Source: a virus
Direction: 5' to 3' (one strand)
DNA: 29,466 nt
Virus record (IMG/VR): IMGVR_UViG_3300018013_000023
Location: 1-29,466 of that record
Part shown: piece after piece, positions 6,826-14,364 of the stretch
Layout: every line of letters starts with the position of its first letter
Numbering within the stretch: position 1 is the stretch's first letter
Program-made: the position numbers and the translations under genes
Notes under the pieces: generated by a model
What the model saw: the letters and a program-made list of their open reading frames with translations, nothing else
Told to the model about the DNA's origin: nothing
Databases searched by the model: none

Positions 6826-7346
6826 GCGCCCTCCTGCAGTTTGGCGGTTTCAGGTTTGGGCCGGATGAAGAACTGCTCGTCTTGGCAGAACTGGATCCCG
6901 GCCGCCATGCACTGTTCGGGGGAGAGCTTTTCCCGGTCCGCCAACAGCGCCTGCTTGTCCACCTGGGCTTCGGGCTCCCGGATATAGGCTTTGCCCCATG
7001 CCAACCGAAGCAGTCTGGCCAGCACGTCCTTCCACCGGACCTTCTTGCTCGATGTCTCCACGCGCGGCGGCGTGATCTCAAACCCGAACTCGGCCAACGT
7101 AGTCTCTCGGCTCTTCTTGTCCGGGAAAAGCTCTGCCCGGTGGGCGAGGCAATAGTCCTGGATGGCCGTCTCCAGGCGCCCAATGTCTTCGAGGACCGGC
7201 GCAATCTTTTTTTGGAACGCCTGCTCGATGAGAGCGACGTCCCCGTCCTTGCCGGCGGTCAATTCGGTGTGCTCGATGCGTTTGCGCACGACGTCCGCCA
7301 CGGCGGCATCCACGGCCTCGGGCGAGGCAATGGTCAGTGTTTTCAT
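6822..7346 (-). CDS. gam: Mu Gam-like host-nuclease inhibitor
   Basis: This 174-residue protein has about the length of Mu Gam. Gam proteins dimerise on DNA double-strand ends, like Ku, and protect linear phage DNA from host exonucleases. The first half is a long helix pair typical of the family (VRKRIEHTEL, IEQAFQKKIAPVLEDIGRLE, AIQDYCLAHRAELFP), followed by KKSRETTLAEFGFEITPPRV, which fits the Gam 'T..G.i.fR..p.v' core strand. A C-terminal part with helices follows. A good ribosome site (AAGGA) lies before ATG 7346. Position two genes after B is consistent with a transposition/early module. Confidence 0.85.
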   Translation of the reverse strand: MKTLTIASPEAVDAAVADVVRKRIEHTELTAGKDGDVALIEQAFQKKIAPVLEDIGRLETAIQDYCLAHRAELFPDKKSRETTLAEFGFEITPPRVETSSKKVRWKDVLARLLRLAWGKAYIREPEAQVDKQALLADREKLSPEQCMAAGIQFCQDEQFFIRPKPETAKLQEGA

Positions 7347-7363
7347 GTCTGTTTTTTCCTTGG

Positions 7364-8104
7364 TTACAGTTTTGGAAGCCGGCCCATCAGTCGGGCCGAC
7401 ATGGTCGTGAGGCGAGCGTTGATGCTTTCGCGGACGTGCGCGGGCTCGGCCGCGCAGAATTTCTGGATCTTGGCCACGGTGTCCATGGTGGCCTCGACGA
7501 GGATACCGCGGAGGAAGGCGCGGGCGTGCTCAAGCTGATGGTCCAGAGAGTCGGCTATGTCCACCGGCAGGAAGAAGGAGGCCTTCTGCGCCGAAAATGC
7601 GTGTGAGACCGAGAAGCAATTGCCGCCAGGCCTCACCATGACCGAGAGATCGTAACTGACGAGGATTGCGGCCAGCATCGGGATTTCGAACCGGCCAGGG
7701 TGGGGCAGCCTGATTTGTTGGTCATTGCTGAGCTCAACCTGGCCGATGAAGCGGCGGTAATCCCGCCAGTGCTGCGGGGTCAGGAGTTCGGACGCCGTCA
7801 GTTCCGCGAACGCGACCAGGTCTTTCGGGGCCGAGAGCGAGACGGAGTCCCAGGCGGACAGGGGGATCGCGGCTGACCCAACAGCGGCGTCCACGACGCA
7901 AGGCCGGGCCATGTCGAGGTCTGGGGCGGCCTTGAAGTCCTGGCGCGCCACGATCGCGGCGCACGCCTGGCAATCAACCTCGCCGATGGCGTAGTTCCAG
8001 CCGGCGGAAGCGCCGCCGGCGCCGCCGCCACAGATCGGGCGGCCGTTCGGGCCGGCAAGATGGATCCGGCCGCCCTCGGCTCTGATTAGAAGTTTGGGAG
8101 CCAT
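7364..8104 (-). CDS. Hypothetical early protein between B and gam
   Basis: The protein has 246 residues from ATG 8104, 14 nt after the upstream stop; a longer frame running to 8437 would overlap the whole preceding gene and is disfavoured. The N-terminal 60 residues contain a Gly/Ala-rich loop (PICGGGAGGASAGW) and a CQAC pair that may, with an upstream Cys, hold a metal. The middle looks like an alpha/beta domain. The C-terminal 60 residues are helical. Mu-type phages usually carry accessory genes at this point, but I see no named family. No clear ribosome site is visible, which may mean coupling to the upstream gene. Confidence 0.6.
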   Translation of the reverse strand: MAPKLLIRAEGGRIHLAGPNGRPICGGGAGGASAGWNYAIGEVDCQACAAIVARQDFKAAPDLDMARPCVVDAAVGSAAIPLSAWDSVSLSAPKDLVAFAELTASELLTPQHWRDYRRFIGQVELSNDQQIRLPHPGRFEIPMLAAILVSYDLSVMVRPGGNCFSVSHAFSAQKASFFLPVDIADSLDHQLEHARAFLRGILVEATMDTVAKIQKFCAAEPAHVRESINARLTTMSARLMGRLPKL

Positions 8105-8118
8105 AGGAGAGATGCGAT

Positions 8119-8589
8119 TCAGTCGATTGGGATTTTGAGGGCCGCCAGCGTGGCGAGGAAGTGCGACTGCACTTTCTTGACCAGGTCGGCGCAGATCTGG
8201 TCGAAGCCGGTGAGGACGATTTCCTTCGGCTCGACGAAGCTCAACGCCTCGCTGGCGACGGTCGTGGTGACGGTGTCGGGCGTGTTGTCTATGAACCACC
8301 CTTCGAGCTTGAAGCTGATGTGTTCGTAATCGTCCTCGGTCTTGCCGCGGCCCCAAGGAGCGTTTCGGAGGGATTGGACGAAGGCAGTTTGTGCAATGCA
8401 GATGGCGCGCTCCGAGTCTGCCAGGCTGACGTCGCACCGGCCGGTGATTTTGTATTTGTGGTCAACGTCGAGAGAAAAGGCGACGATGATTTCGGATTCG
8501 CAGAATCGAGCCGGCCGCTCGGAGGCCGGCTTCGTGTGGGCTTTCGTGTCGCTGAGGAGTGTGGTTTCTACTGGAGGGTTTGTTTTCAT
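8119..8589 (-). CDS. Hypothetical early protein downstream of B
   Basis: The protein has 156 residues. After a Thr/Pro-rich N-terminus, residues about 30-110 look beta-rich (EIIVAFSLDVDHKYKITG, then HISFKLEGWFI and TVTTTVASEALSF), followed by a C-terminal amphipathic helix (DQICADLVKKVQSHFLATLA). The pattern fits a small beta-sandwich or OB-like fold, but no family is recognised. It lies between the B ATPase and gam, with a 29-nt gap upstream. Confidence 0.6.
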   Translation of the reverse strand: MKTNPPVETTLLSDTKAHTKPASERPARFCESEIIVAFSLDVDHKYKITGRCDVSLADSERAICIAQTAFVQSLRNAPWGRGKTEDDYEHISFKLEGWFIDNTPDTVTTTVASEALSFVEPKEIVLTGFDQICADLVKKVQSHFLATLAALKIPID

Positions 8590-8618
8590 TGTTTTTTTTG
8601 GGGGACTCAGACAGGGGG

Positions 8619-9695
8619 TTACGGCGCCGGGGTTCGGTTCATTTGGGCCAAGGCTGAGCGGATGGCTTCCTTGACCTCCTTGACGTCGGCGCGCTCGTGG
8701 CGGCCCAACTTGGCGGCCACGCGGCGGATAAGGCTGTAGTGGCCGAAGTGGCTGGCGGCCTCGGAGATGGCCCGCACGGCCGGCTCAGTCTCCGCGAACT
8801 GATTTGCGGGAAAGAACTTGGCGGCGTCGGCCGGCGCGATGGTGGTGAGCTGAATGACGGCGTGGGTGCGGCGGTCCAGTTGCTCGGCCTCGACCGGATA
8901 CCAATAGTTCCACCGGTCGTGGGCCGCGCGGATGGCGCACAAGACGAGGACCAGGCCGGTCCGATTGAGCAAAAGCTTGAGCCCGTTCAACGCCTGCAAT
9001 CCGAAGAACTCGGCCTCGTCAATGGCCAGGATTGTCTTCTGCTTGCTCAGCCCTTTGATCAGCAGGTTCTCGAGGAGGATGGGGCTGGTCTCGCCGTTGG
9101 TCCTGAAGCTGAGCGCGCTGGCGATGTCCCGGAGGGCGGTGGAATAGGAGCGGCGCCGCTCGGTGGCGCACGCCGCCCGCCAGGATTCGCGGGCCTCTAC
9201 AGGCTTGGCCCCGCAGGTCTTGGCCAAATAGTTGCATAACATTGTTTTGCCGCCCCCGGTCGGCGCCAGATATTTCACGAGGCGCTCGGGGGATTCCTTG
9301 GCGCGGCACTCTTCCACGGCGACGCGCACGGCCCGGAACTGGGAGAGCTCGATGATGACCTGGCTGTTGAGGCGCTCTTGGAGTTCACGCTGGCGCGGCA
9401 GGTCCTCCAGGATGCCGGCGATCCGTTCCATCTCGGCCCGCCAGGTCTCGGCGGAGACTTGCTGGAGATAGTTGTCCTTGGGGTCCGGCTCGATGGCGTT
9501 GAGCATCTTGCTGAGCTTGCTCTGTCCAAACGGCAGGTAGAGGCGGGCGAACTCGGCGGCGCTCGCTTCTTTTTCAATTTCGGCTTTGAGCCTCAACAGG
9601 ATGGCGCGGTCCGAATCGGACAGCGCCCATTTTCCGGGCGGGCTATTGGCTGGCATAGTTGGTTCAGGTGGGTTGGCGTTGGGTGGAGGGGTCAT
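8619..9695 (-). CDS. B: Mu B-like transposition ATPase (AAA)
   Basis: The protein has 358 residues from ATG 9695; MPANS at 9656 is an alternative start. The N-terminus is Pro-rich. Residues about 45-70 form a small HTH-like region (SAAEFARLYLPFGQSKLSKM), as in Mu B. An AAA ATPase core follows with Walker A APTGGGKT at 144-151, Walker B TILAIDEAE at 221-229 and a sensor-1-like strand (LVLVLCAIRA) at about 248. Mu B binds DNA as an ATP-dependent filament, delivers target DNA to transposase A and gives target immunity. It follows A after a short spacer that holds a TTGAGGGTT tract. Assignment as B is by motif and position. Confidence 0.88.
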   Translation of the reverse strand: MTPPPNANPPEPTMPANSPPGKWALSDSDRAILLRLKAEIEKEASAAEFARLYLPFGQSKLSKMLNAIEPDPKDNYLQQVSAETWRAEMERIAGILEDLPRQRELQERLNSQVIIELSQFRAVRVAVEECRAKESPERLVKYLAPTGGGKTMLCNYLAKTCGAKPVEARESWRAACATERRRSYSTALRDIASALSFRTNGETSPILLENLLIKGLSKQKTILAIDEAEFFGLQALNGLKLLLNRTGLVLVLCAIRAAHDRWNYWYPVEAEQLDRRTHAVIQLTTIAPADAAKFFPANQFAETEPAVRAISEAASHFGHYSLIRRVAAKLGRHERADVKEVKEAIRSALAQMNRTPAP

Positions 9696-9730
9696 ATCGG
9701 GTTGAGGGTTTAGAGGTGAGGATTGAGGGA

Positions 9731-11986
9731 CTACCAGGTTTCGTCGGAGGGTTTGAGCGCCGTTTCCCGCTCGAGGAGTTCCTGAGTGCAATCGGGGCCG
9801 GGAGCGGCCGTGGCCGGGTCGGCTTTTGTTCCACGTGGATCACTGAGCAGGGCGCGGTTGTTTTCGAGCATGTCCTTTTTCTCGGCGGCCTGTTCGGGGT
9901 GGCGGAGGTTCATCCTCGTCCTGGCGGCGGCCTGGAAGGCGCTCTGGTCGCCCAGAAGGCGCTCGATGGTGTGCGGCTCGGTCCTGTTGCCAAGGTCGTA
10001 GCGCGGGCATACGGCGGCCACTTTGATCTTGCCCTCCTGGACGGTGACGGCGACCAGGCGCGACGGCGCATAAGGGTTTACCCAGCAGACGTATTTCTCG
10101 CCGTTGGGGAGGAACTGACCGGCGCTGGACTTTTCATCCCGCGCGTAAAAGTGGATGCGGTCGGGAGCGATCTCCGCGCACTCGAATGACAGCAGGCCCT
10201 TTTCGACGGTGATGGGCTTGCCGCCATTGACGGCGTTCTCTAGGCCGACCATGGCCGGGACCATTTCCCAGGGGAGCTTGGTCAAGAAGTGGCGATTGGC
10301 CTCGAAGACCTCGTGTCGGCTCAGCCGGATGCTGCTCAGCAGGGCCGGGTTGGAGTCGAGCAGCGCCTGCACCATGGCGGCCTTGGCCGGGTCCTTTTCC
10401 TGGAGCGCCAGGAACTGGGTATGACGGAGCCAGCGCGAGGCGGGGTCGGTCTCCGGATCGCCATCGGCCAGCCGCCAGATTGGCTGCACGTAACCGCACT
10501 TGTCCCAGCCCTGGATGCTGTGGCGGCGCGTGGTGTTGATCCGGTGGACGGCATCGAGCGCCCATTGTTGCCACTGCTGGTAAGGAGGGAATGGGAACTT
10601 GAGCATTTCGATCTGCTCCGGGCTCAAGGGCGTGCCGGCCTTCTCGAGGGCTTCGACCTGGCGGAAAACGGCGGCGGTGTATTTCTCCGCTCCGTAAAGT
10701 TGCTCCGGGGCGTGCTCGCGGTCCCGGCCCATCTGGCCAGGCAGGGACGCCATCTGGCCATCGATGATGGCCCAGATGCCTTCGACAATGGCCTTGGTCC
10801 GGAAGTTGCCTCGAGGCTGGCCCCGGAACTGGCCGGCGTGCGCGGGCTTGCCGTGCCGGCCGCCGACGTAGATGGTGACCTTGCCGGCAGTCGCGTCGTA
10901 AATGCGTTTCTCCAGGTCGGTCCGCGACGCGTCGGTTATCGGACGGCCTTTGCGGTCGCCGGCTATGCGGGAGGTGCCGCGCTCGCAAATCGCAATCGTG
11001 CCGATGTCCGCGCGGTAGCCGACATCGGTGAGCCAACTCACGAAGAACCACATGAACTCACGCTCGGTGAGGATGCGTTTGACCTCCTCTTCGTAATCCC
11101 ACAAAGTGGGTTTCATCCCGAAGGCGCAGATGTCATCGGTGAGGACTTCCGCCGCACCGAAGGCCAAGGGGCGCATCGGCTTTTTCTGGAACATGGTCTT
11201 GCCGTTAAACTGCTTGTCATCGAACTCGACGTATTTGCTGAACGGCAGGCCCACGCGGCTGGTCAGCACGGGGACGCAGTGCTCCGTCGCCTTGCCCTGG
11301 CCGATGCGTTCCGCGGTCTGGTCGTAGATATCGGAAACGAAACGCATCAGGTTGGCGTAAGACCAACCATAGGGATGATGGAAGGCGGGGTCCTCTTTGG
11401 GCCACTCGGGGTAGCCAGGGATCGAAGTGTATTTGACGGTGCCGGCGTCGCGGGCGAAGCCGTAGCCAGTGCGCCAAATCTGCAAAAGTTCGTCATAAGC
11501 CGCCGACCAGTCCTGTTGATTTTGCCCACCGAGCTTGCGCCAGAGTTCGATGAAAGCCTTGCGGCGGCCTATCGGGGTGTCGGCGTCGGTGGAGAACGTG
11601 CCGCGGTCGATCCGGGCCTTGGCCTTGTTCAACGCGATGCGCCAGTCGCCTTTCTTATAGCCGCGCATGGTGTCGCCGGTCCTGGTGAACTGGTAATACT
11701 TGGCGCGGATGTGCTCCGGTGACCAGCGGCCTTGCAACTCCGCTGAAAGGCGCTTGCAGGCCGGCAGAATCTTTTTGGATTGATGCACTTTATCGAGCGC
11801 GGCCAGCAGGCGGCGGCATTCCACCAGCTCCTTGTCGCTGACGGTGCCGGCGTACGCGCGCGCCTGGTCTGGCGGGATAAAGAACAGGAAGGACTCGCGA
11901 TCCGATTTAACAGAAGGCAACGAAGAAAACGAAGGCCCCTTCGTTCCCTCCGTTTGCTTCTTTTCAATGGCTGGATTAGCGTTCAT
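9731..11986 (-). CDS. A: Mu A-like DDE transposase
   Basis: The protein has 751 residues. An N-terminal DNA-binding region (about 45-210) precedes an RNase-H-like core. Candidate catalytic residues are D256 (VEFDD), D327 (YRADIGT) and E402 (KAIVEGIW); the spacings of 71 and 75 compare with 67 and 56 in Mu A. The segment around D327 lacks the usual DNG motif. A basic strand (GNFRTKA) precedes the Glu helix. A Mu-transposase C-terminal beta domain follows (about 590-680, KYVCWVNPY...VAAVCPRYD), and then a helical tail that would meet B. It cuts and joins phage ends during replicative transposition. The start ATG 11986 sits in a 10-bp tandem repeat; no earlier in-frame start is possible. Confidence 0.9.
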   Translation of the reverse strand: MNANPAIEKKQTEGTKGPSFSSLPSVKSDRESFLFFIPPDQARAYAGTVSDKELVECRRLLAALDKVHQSKKILPACKRLSAELQGRWSPEHIRAKYYQFTRTGDTMRGYKKGDWRIALNKAKARIDRGTFSTDADTPIGRRKAFIELWRKLGGQNQQDWSAAYDELLQIWRTGYGFARDAGTVKYTSIPGYPEWPKEDPAFHHPYGWSYANLMRFVSDIYDQTAERIGQGKATEHCVPVLTSRVGLPFSKYVEFDDKQFNGKTMFQKKPMRPLAFGAAEVLTDDICAFGMKPTLWDYEEEVKRILTEREFMWFFVSWLTDVGYRADIGTIAICERGTSRIAGDRKGRPITDASRTDLEKRIYDATAGKVTIYVGGRHGKPAHAGQFRGQPRGNFRTKAIVEGIWAIIDGQMASLPGQMGRDREHAPEQLYGAEKYTAAVFRQVEALEKAGTPLSPEQIEMLKFPFPPYQQWQQWALDAVHRINTTRRHSIQGWDKCGYVQPIWRLADGDPETDPASRWLRHTQFLALQEKDPAKAAMVQALLDSNPALLSSIRLSRHEVFEANRHFLTKLPWEMVPAMVGLENAVNGGKPITVEKGLLSFECAEIAPDRIHFYARDEKSSAGQFLPNGEKYVCWVNPYAPSRLVAVTVQEGKIKVAAVCPRYDLGNRTEPHTIERLLGDQSAFQAAARTRMNLRHPEQAAEKKDMLENNRALLSDPRGTKADPATAAPGPDCTQELLERETALKPSDETW

Positions 11987-12001
11987 TAGCGTCCATTAGC
12001 G
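11972..12001 (-). repeat. Three 10-bp tandem repeats spanning the A start
   Basis: On the minus strand the unit CGCTAATGRA occurs three times in a row, the last copy imperfect (CGCTAATCCA). The array contains the stop of the upstream gene (TAA), an ATG that is followed by a stop after five codons, and the true A start at 11986. It may have arisen by slippage and may modulate initiation of the transposase. Confidence 0.6.
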
Positions 12002-13039
12002 GTTGCCCTCTGCCTTTTGAATTGCCTTGATCTGCTGCTTCTTCTCGGCGACGGTCAATTTGCGCTTCGTGAGGGGGACGATAAGCTTGGTGAGCCGCCG
12101 CAACGTGCGGAGGGTTTCCTTCCACTCGCTCGTTTCCGTCAGCGTGATCATGTCGCCCTCGCCATCCGTGGCCGTGATTTTGCCGATCATGAGGTTGACG
12201 TCCGCCCGCAGGTCCTTGTGGACCTGGAACACCGCCTTTTTCCGATCCTCCAGTTCTTCGTCTGTTGTCCGCGGCTTCGGGTTGTGATGTTCCTGCGGTT
12301 GCTTCTCCCGGATGGCGCCGATGTTCCGGAGGAACTGCGTGACCGTCTTGCCCTCCGCGAATTCATGCCAGGCCGCCTGCACTTTCTCTTCAACGGGCTT
12401 CGGCAGAGAGCCGTCCGCCAACAACTGGATATTACCTACTGTGGGCAATGTGGCATGGCCTTTGCTGTTCAAATTGGAAGCGGCTTCCAATTTGGCGGAG
12501 GCGTCCATAAACCAGGTGATGGAGCGGTGCAGGATGCCGGGGAAATGCGCGGCGGTGAACTTCATCCATTGGCCGTGGTCCCCTGCCGTGGATGCTTTCA
12601 GCGCCCGTAGTTCCAGCCCAAAAAGGAAACCATACACGCCCATTTTCCCTGCGGTGGTCTTCATCCCGGCGTAATACGACTTCGCCCGGTCCACCCGCGC
12701 GGCCTGGTCCGCGCTCAGCACGGAGACATCACCATCCGCCGTAGCGGCGTCTCGGGAGAGCGCCGCAGTCCTCGCATCGCGCGCCGCCCACCGGGCGGCC
12801 ACTTCCGGCGTCATCTCGCTCCTGGGAAGCAAATCCTCACCGCCCTTTTTCGCGTCGAACCAAGCGGGACAACCCTCTTCGGGCCGGTTGTTTCTTCTGG
12901 GCAGGTCCGCGCACCCTGGCACCGTCAGGTAACGGCACGTCGGACATCTTCCGATCGCCGCTATCGCGGGTTGCAGACTGTCCCGATGCGGCATCGGGAT
13001 GTCGCTCCGCTCCATGGCCTTGGTATGGACTGTGTTCAT
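11996..13039 (-). CDS. Zinc-finger and DUF3102-like early protein upstream of A
   Basis: The protein has 347 residues. An N-terminal Cys cluster (C32, C35, C43, C57) looks like a zinc site, beginning RCPTCRYLTV. Residues about 115-190 resemble DUF3102-type phage proteins, with the characteristic GDHGQWMKF turn and a following HFPGILHRSITWFM helix; such domains are small helical DNA-associated modules in phages. The rest is helical, and the C-terminus is Lys-rich (TKRKLTVAEKKQQIK). Residues about 91-101 are encoded by a GTAGCGGCGTCTCGG palindrome inserted in frame. It lies directly before transposase A. A role in transposition control is an inference from position. No good ribosome site; starts at codons 9 or 16 are possible. 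Confidence 0.65.
   Translation of the reverse strand: MNTVHTKAMERSDIPMPHRDSLQPAIAAIGRCPTCRYLTVPGCADLPRRNNRPEEGCPAWFDAKKGGEDLLPRSEMTPEVAARWAARDARTAALSRDAATADGDVSVLSADQAARVDRAKSYYAGMKTTAGKMGVYGFLFGLELRALKASTAGDHGQWMKFTAAHFPGILHRSITWFMDASAKLEAASNLNSKGHATLPTVGNIQLLADGSLPKPVEEKVQAAWHEFAEGKTVTQFLRNIGAIREKQPQEHHNPKPRTTDEELEDRKKAVFQVHKDLRADVNLMIGKITATDGEGDMITLTETSEWKETLRTLRRLTKLIVPLTKRKLTVAEKKQQIKAIQKAEGNR
12736..12768. repeat. Palindromic REP-like element inside a gene
   Basis: A copy of the dispersed motif GTAGCGGCGTCTCGGGAG AGCGCCGC (read on the plus strand) sits in frame inside the zinc-finger/DUF3102-like gene. CGGCG and CGCCG arms can pair. Close copies occur at 17191, 20966 and 26701. Confidence 0.75.
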
Positions 13040-13043
13040 GCGG

Positions 13044-13253
13044 CTAGACTTCCAAGGCTGGCGCCAGCGCGGCCGGCGTCGACGCCACGGCTTCGAGCGC
13101 CTCGATCTGGTTGAGCTTCTCGACTGCGTCGGCCAACTCCAGCCGCGCCATGTGCAGGTTCCCGATCTTGGCCATGGCCAGCGCCAGGCCCAGCGTGTCC
13201 TCGAGCATCCGCATCAAAAGCGCCCGTTCGAGTGATTCCATTTCTTCGTTCAT
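13044..13253 (-). CDS. Small helical early protein
   Basis: This 69-residue protein from ATG 13253 begins MNEEMESLERALLMRMLEDT. It is almost wholly predicted helix, with heptad-like Leu/Ala/Met spacing and an acidic start, so it probably forms a coiled coil. A longer frame to 13481 exists, but its upstream part would overlap the preceding zinc gene and has poor protein character. No family is recognised. It lies 4 nt before the next gene. Confidence 0.6.
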   Translation of the reverse strand: MNEEMESLERALLMRMLEDTLGLALAMAKIGNLHMARLELADAVEKLNQIEALEAVASTPAALAPALEV

Positions 13254-13267
13254 TGTGTTCTTTGCGG

Positions 13268-13501
13268 TTAGATCCTTGCGGCAACTGGCAGGCCAGTTCG
13301 TTTCCACAGCCAGGCCCGCCGCAGGACGCGGCGCGCGGCGGCCCGCCACTCGGCGGCCGAGTGGCCGGGCAACATGATTGCGGCCCGGTCCTGATGGGGA
13401 ACGCGCTGCCAAATCCAGGAGCAGACCAGCCGCCGTTGTCCGTTGTAAGGGCGGAGTATCTCGCCGCACCCGCAGGGGCATGGTCTGCTGTTCGTGGTCA
13501 T
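13268..13501 (-). CDS. Small Cys-rich basic early protein
   Basis: This 77-residue protein starts at ATG 13501, overlapping the upstream stop (ATGA). The N-terminus reads TTNSRPCPCGCGEILRPY, a CPCGCG knuckle that, with C27 (LVCSWIW), may bind zinc. The rest is basic and Trp/Arg-rich (EWRAAARRVLRRAWLWKR), suggesting nucleic-acid binding. It is a member of the small Cys-rich set in this operon. No family name is known to me. Confidence 0.6.
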   Translation of the reverse strand: MTTNSRPCPCGCGEILRPYNGQRRLVCSWIWQRVPHQDRAAIMLPGHSAAEWRAAARRVLRRAWLWKRTGLPVAARI

Positions 13502-13971
13502 GTGAGCCTCCGGGTTTTTAGGAAGTCCAGGGCGCTTGACCAGGTGATGCACGGCGTCCGGCCGCGCCCCCGGCTGTAATCGGTCTTGGGAACAAGCGCG
13601 AGCACCTTGTCCTCAATGAGGTTGATGGTGTGCCCCGAATCGCAGTTCCAGCAGCGGCAAAACCAAGAGCCGTAGAGGAAGGCCGGCCGCTCGCCTGGCT
13701 TGACCCCATAGACGAGCTTGACGATCTCGGGCTCATCGAAGGTCCGGGCCTCGCGCCAGGCTCTGACCGAGGCGGCCAGGAAACGGTATTCGCGCCGACC
13801 AGTGCCAGAGCGGGAAATATCCCAGGCGATGAGGGCGCCGAGCTCGGTCTGCTCTTTGATGAGGTTTTCGTGCAGGCCCAAGAGTGACCGCGCCCCAGTC
13901 ATCGACAACGTTGGCAGCCTCAGCTCAACCTTGAGCGGCAACCATGCTTGGATTGGAGCGGCAGTGGTCAT
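13498..13971 (-). CDS. Excisionase/MerR-like HTH early protein
   Basis: The protein has 157 residues from ATG 13971; the frame extends upstream but would run through the regulatory spacer. Residues about 20-80 fit an HTH_17-type winged helix: LSMTGARSLLGLHENLIKEQ, a loop, then GRREYRFLAASVRAWREA, like excisionase and phage Alp-type DNA binders. A C-terminal Cys motif (CRCWNCDSGH) may bind a metal. It is the second gene of the leftward operon, behind a 119-nt spacer that carries a perfect AGAATG/CATTCT inverted repeat. An early regulator or DNA-architectural role is inferred. Confidence 0.65.
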   Translation of the reverse strand: MTTAAPIQAWLPLKVELRLPTLSMTGARSLLGLHENLIKEQTELGALIAWDISRSGTGRREYRFLAASVRAWREARTFDEPEIVKLVYGVKPGERPAFLYGSWFCRCWNCDSGHTINLIEDKVLALVPKTDYSRGRGRTPCITWSSALDFLKTRRLT

Positions 13972-14040
13972 GAGGCAATCACCAGCGTGGCGCGGCTGCT
14001 GGAAGTAAGTGCGGAGCGGATCTCCGTTTTCTGGCCTGCG

Positions 14041-14057
14041 AGAATGCCGGCCATTCT
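14041..14057. promoter_or_regulatory. Operator-like inverted repeat
   Basis: AGAATG and CATTCT form perfect 6-bp arms with a CCGGC centre, in the spacer between the first two leftward early genes. The arms and length fit a dimer-binding operator; no T-run follows, so it is not a terminator. Which protein binds it is unknown. Confidence 0.35.
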
Positions 14058-14090
14058 GGACGCGAGAGCGTCGCCACAATGGAGAGTGAC

Positions 14091-14297
14091 TTACTCGGGG
14101 GTGGCATAGGCGAAAGTCTTCAGGTGTTTTGCGATTCTGGTGGCTACGATGCCCTTCCTAGAGCCCTTGGCTGCGCAATAGACGGTCGGGACCGAGTAAC
14201 CGTGCTGGAGGGCGAATGACCGGAGCGTGTAACCTCGGCGGATCAACCTAACGCGGAGATCCAGATAGCCTGAGTTTTTGCTTGTGTTCGCGGGCAT
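14091..14297 (-). CDS. Small HTH regulator, Ner/Cro-like
   Basis: This 68-residue basic protein is the first gene of the leftward operon, divergent from the XRE repressor. Residues about 12-62 look like a lambda-repressor-type HTH: LRVRLIRRGYTLRSFALQHG, then a recognition helix VPTVYCAAKGSRKG and a supporting helix. In Mu the equivalent place holds Ner, a small Cro-like protein that represses early and repressor promoters. I infer that role from size, fold and place. The start ATG 14297 lies just downstream of a TATATA box. Confidence 0.75.
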   Translation of the reverse strand: MPANTSKNSGYLDLRVRLIRRGYTLRSFALQHGYSVPTVYCAAKGSRKGIVATRIAKHLKTFAYATPE

Positions 14298-14364
14298 GGC
14301 CGTATATAACTACTGCAACTTTATGCGCTCGTTGATTGGTGGTCAACAACAAAAGTCCAAAAAT
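14298..14364. promoter_or_regulatory. Divergent early/repressor control region
   Basis: This 67-bp AT-richer gap separates the leftward early operon from the rightward repressor. It contains TATATA at 14303-14308, usable as a -10 for either strand, and an operator-like inverted repeat GTTGA-N7-TCAAC at 14331-14347, 18 nt before the repressor ATG. No good -35 boxes stand out. It is the natural lysis-lysogeny switch of this phage; exact start sites cannot be set by eye. Confidence 0.55.

Noticed and set aside
8104-8437. N-terminal extension of the 7364-8104 gene up to 8437
   Set aside because: It would overlap the preceding gene almost fully and its Arg/Pro/His-rich sequence looks like an out-of-frame shadow.
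10289-11722. Long open frame (477 codons) on the plus strand
   Set aside because: It is antisense to transposase A, with Ala/Gly/Val/Arg-rich, motif-free sequence; long open frames opposite real genes are expected in high-GC DNA.
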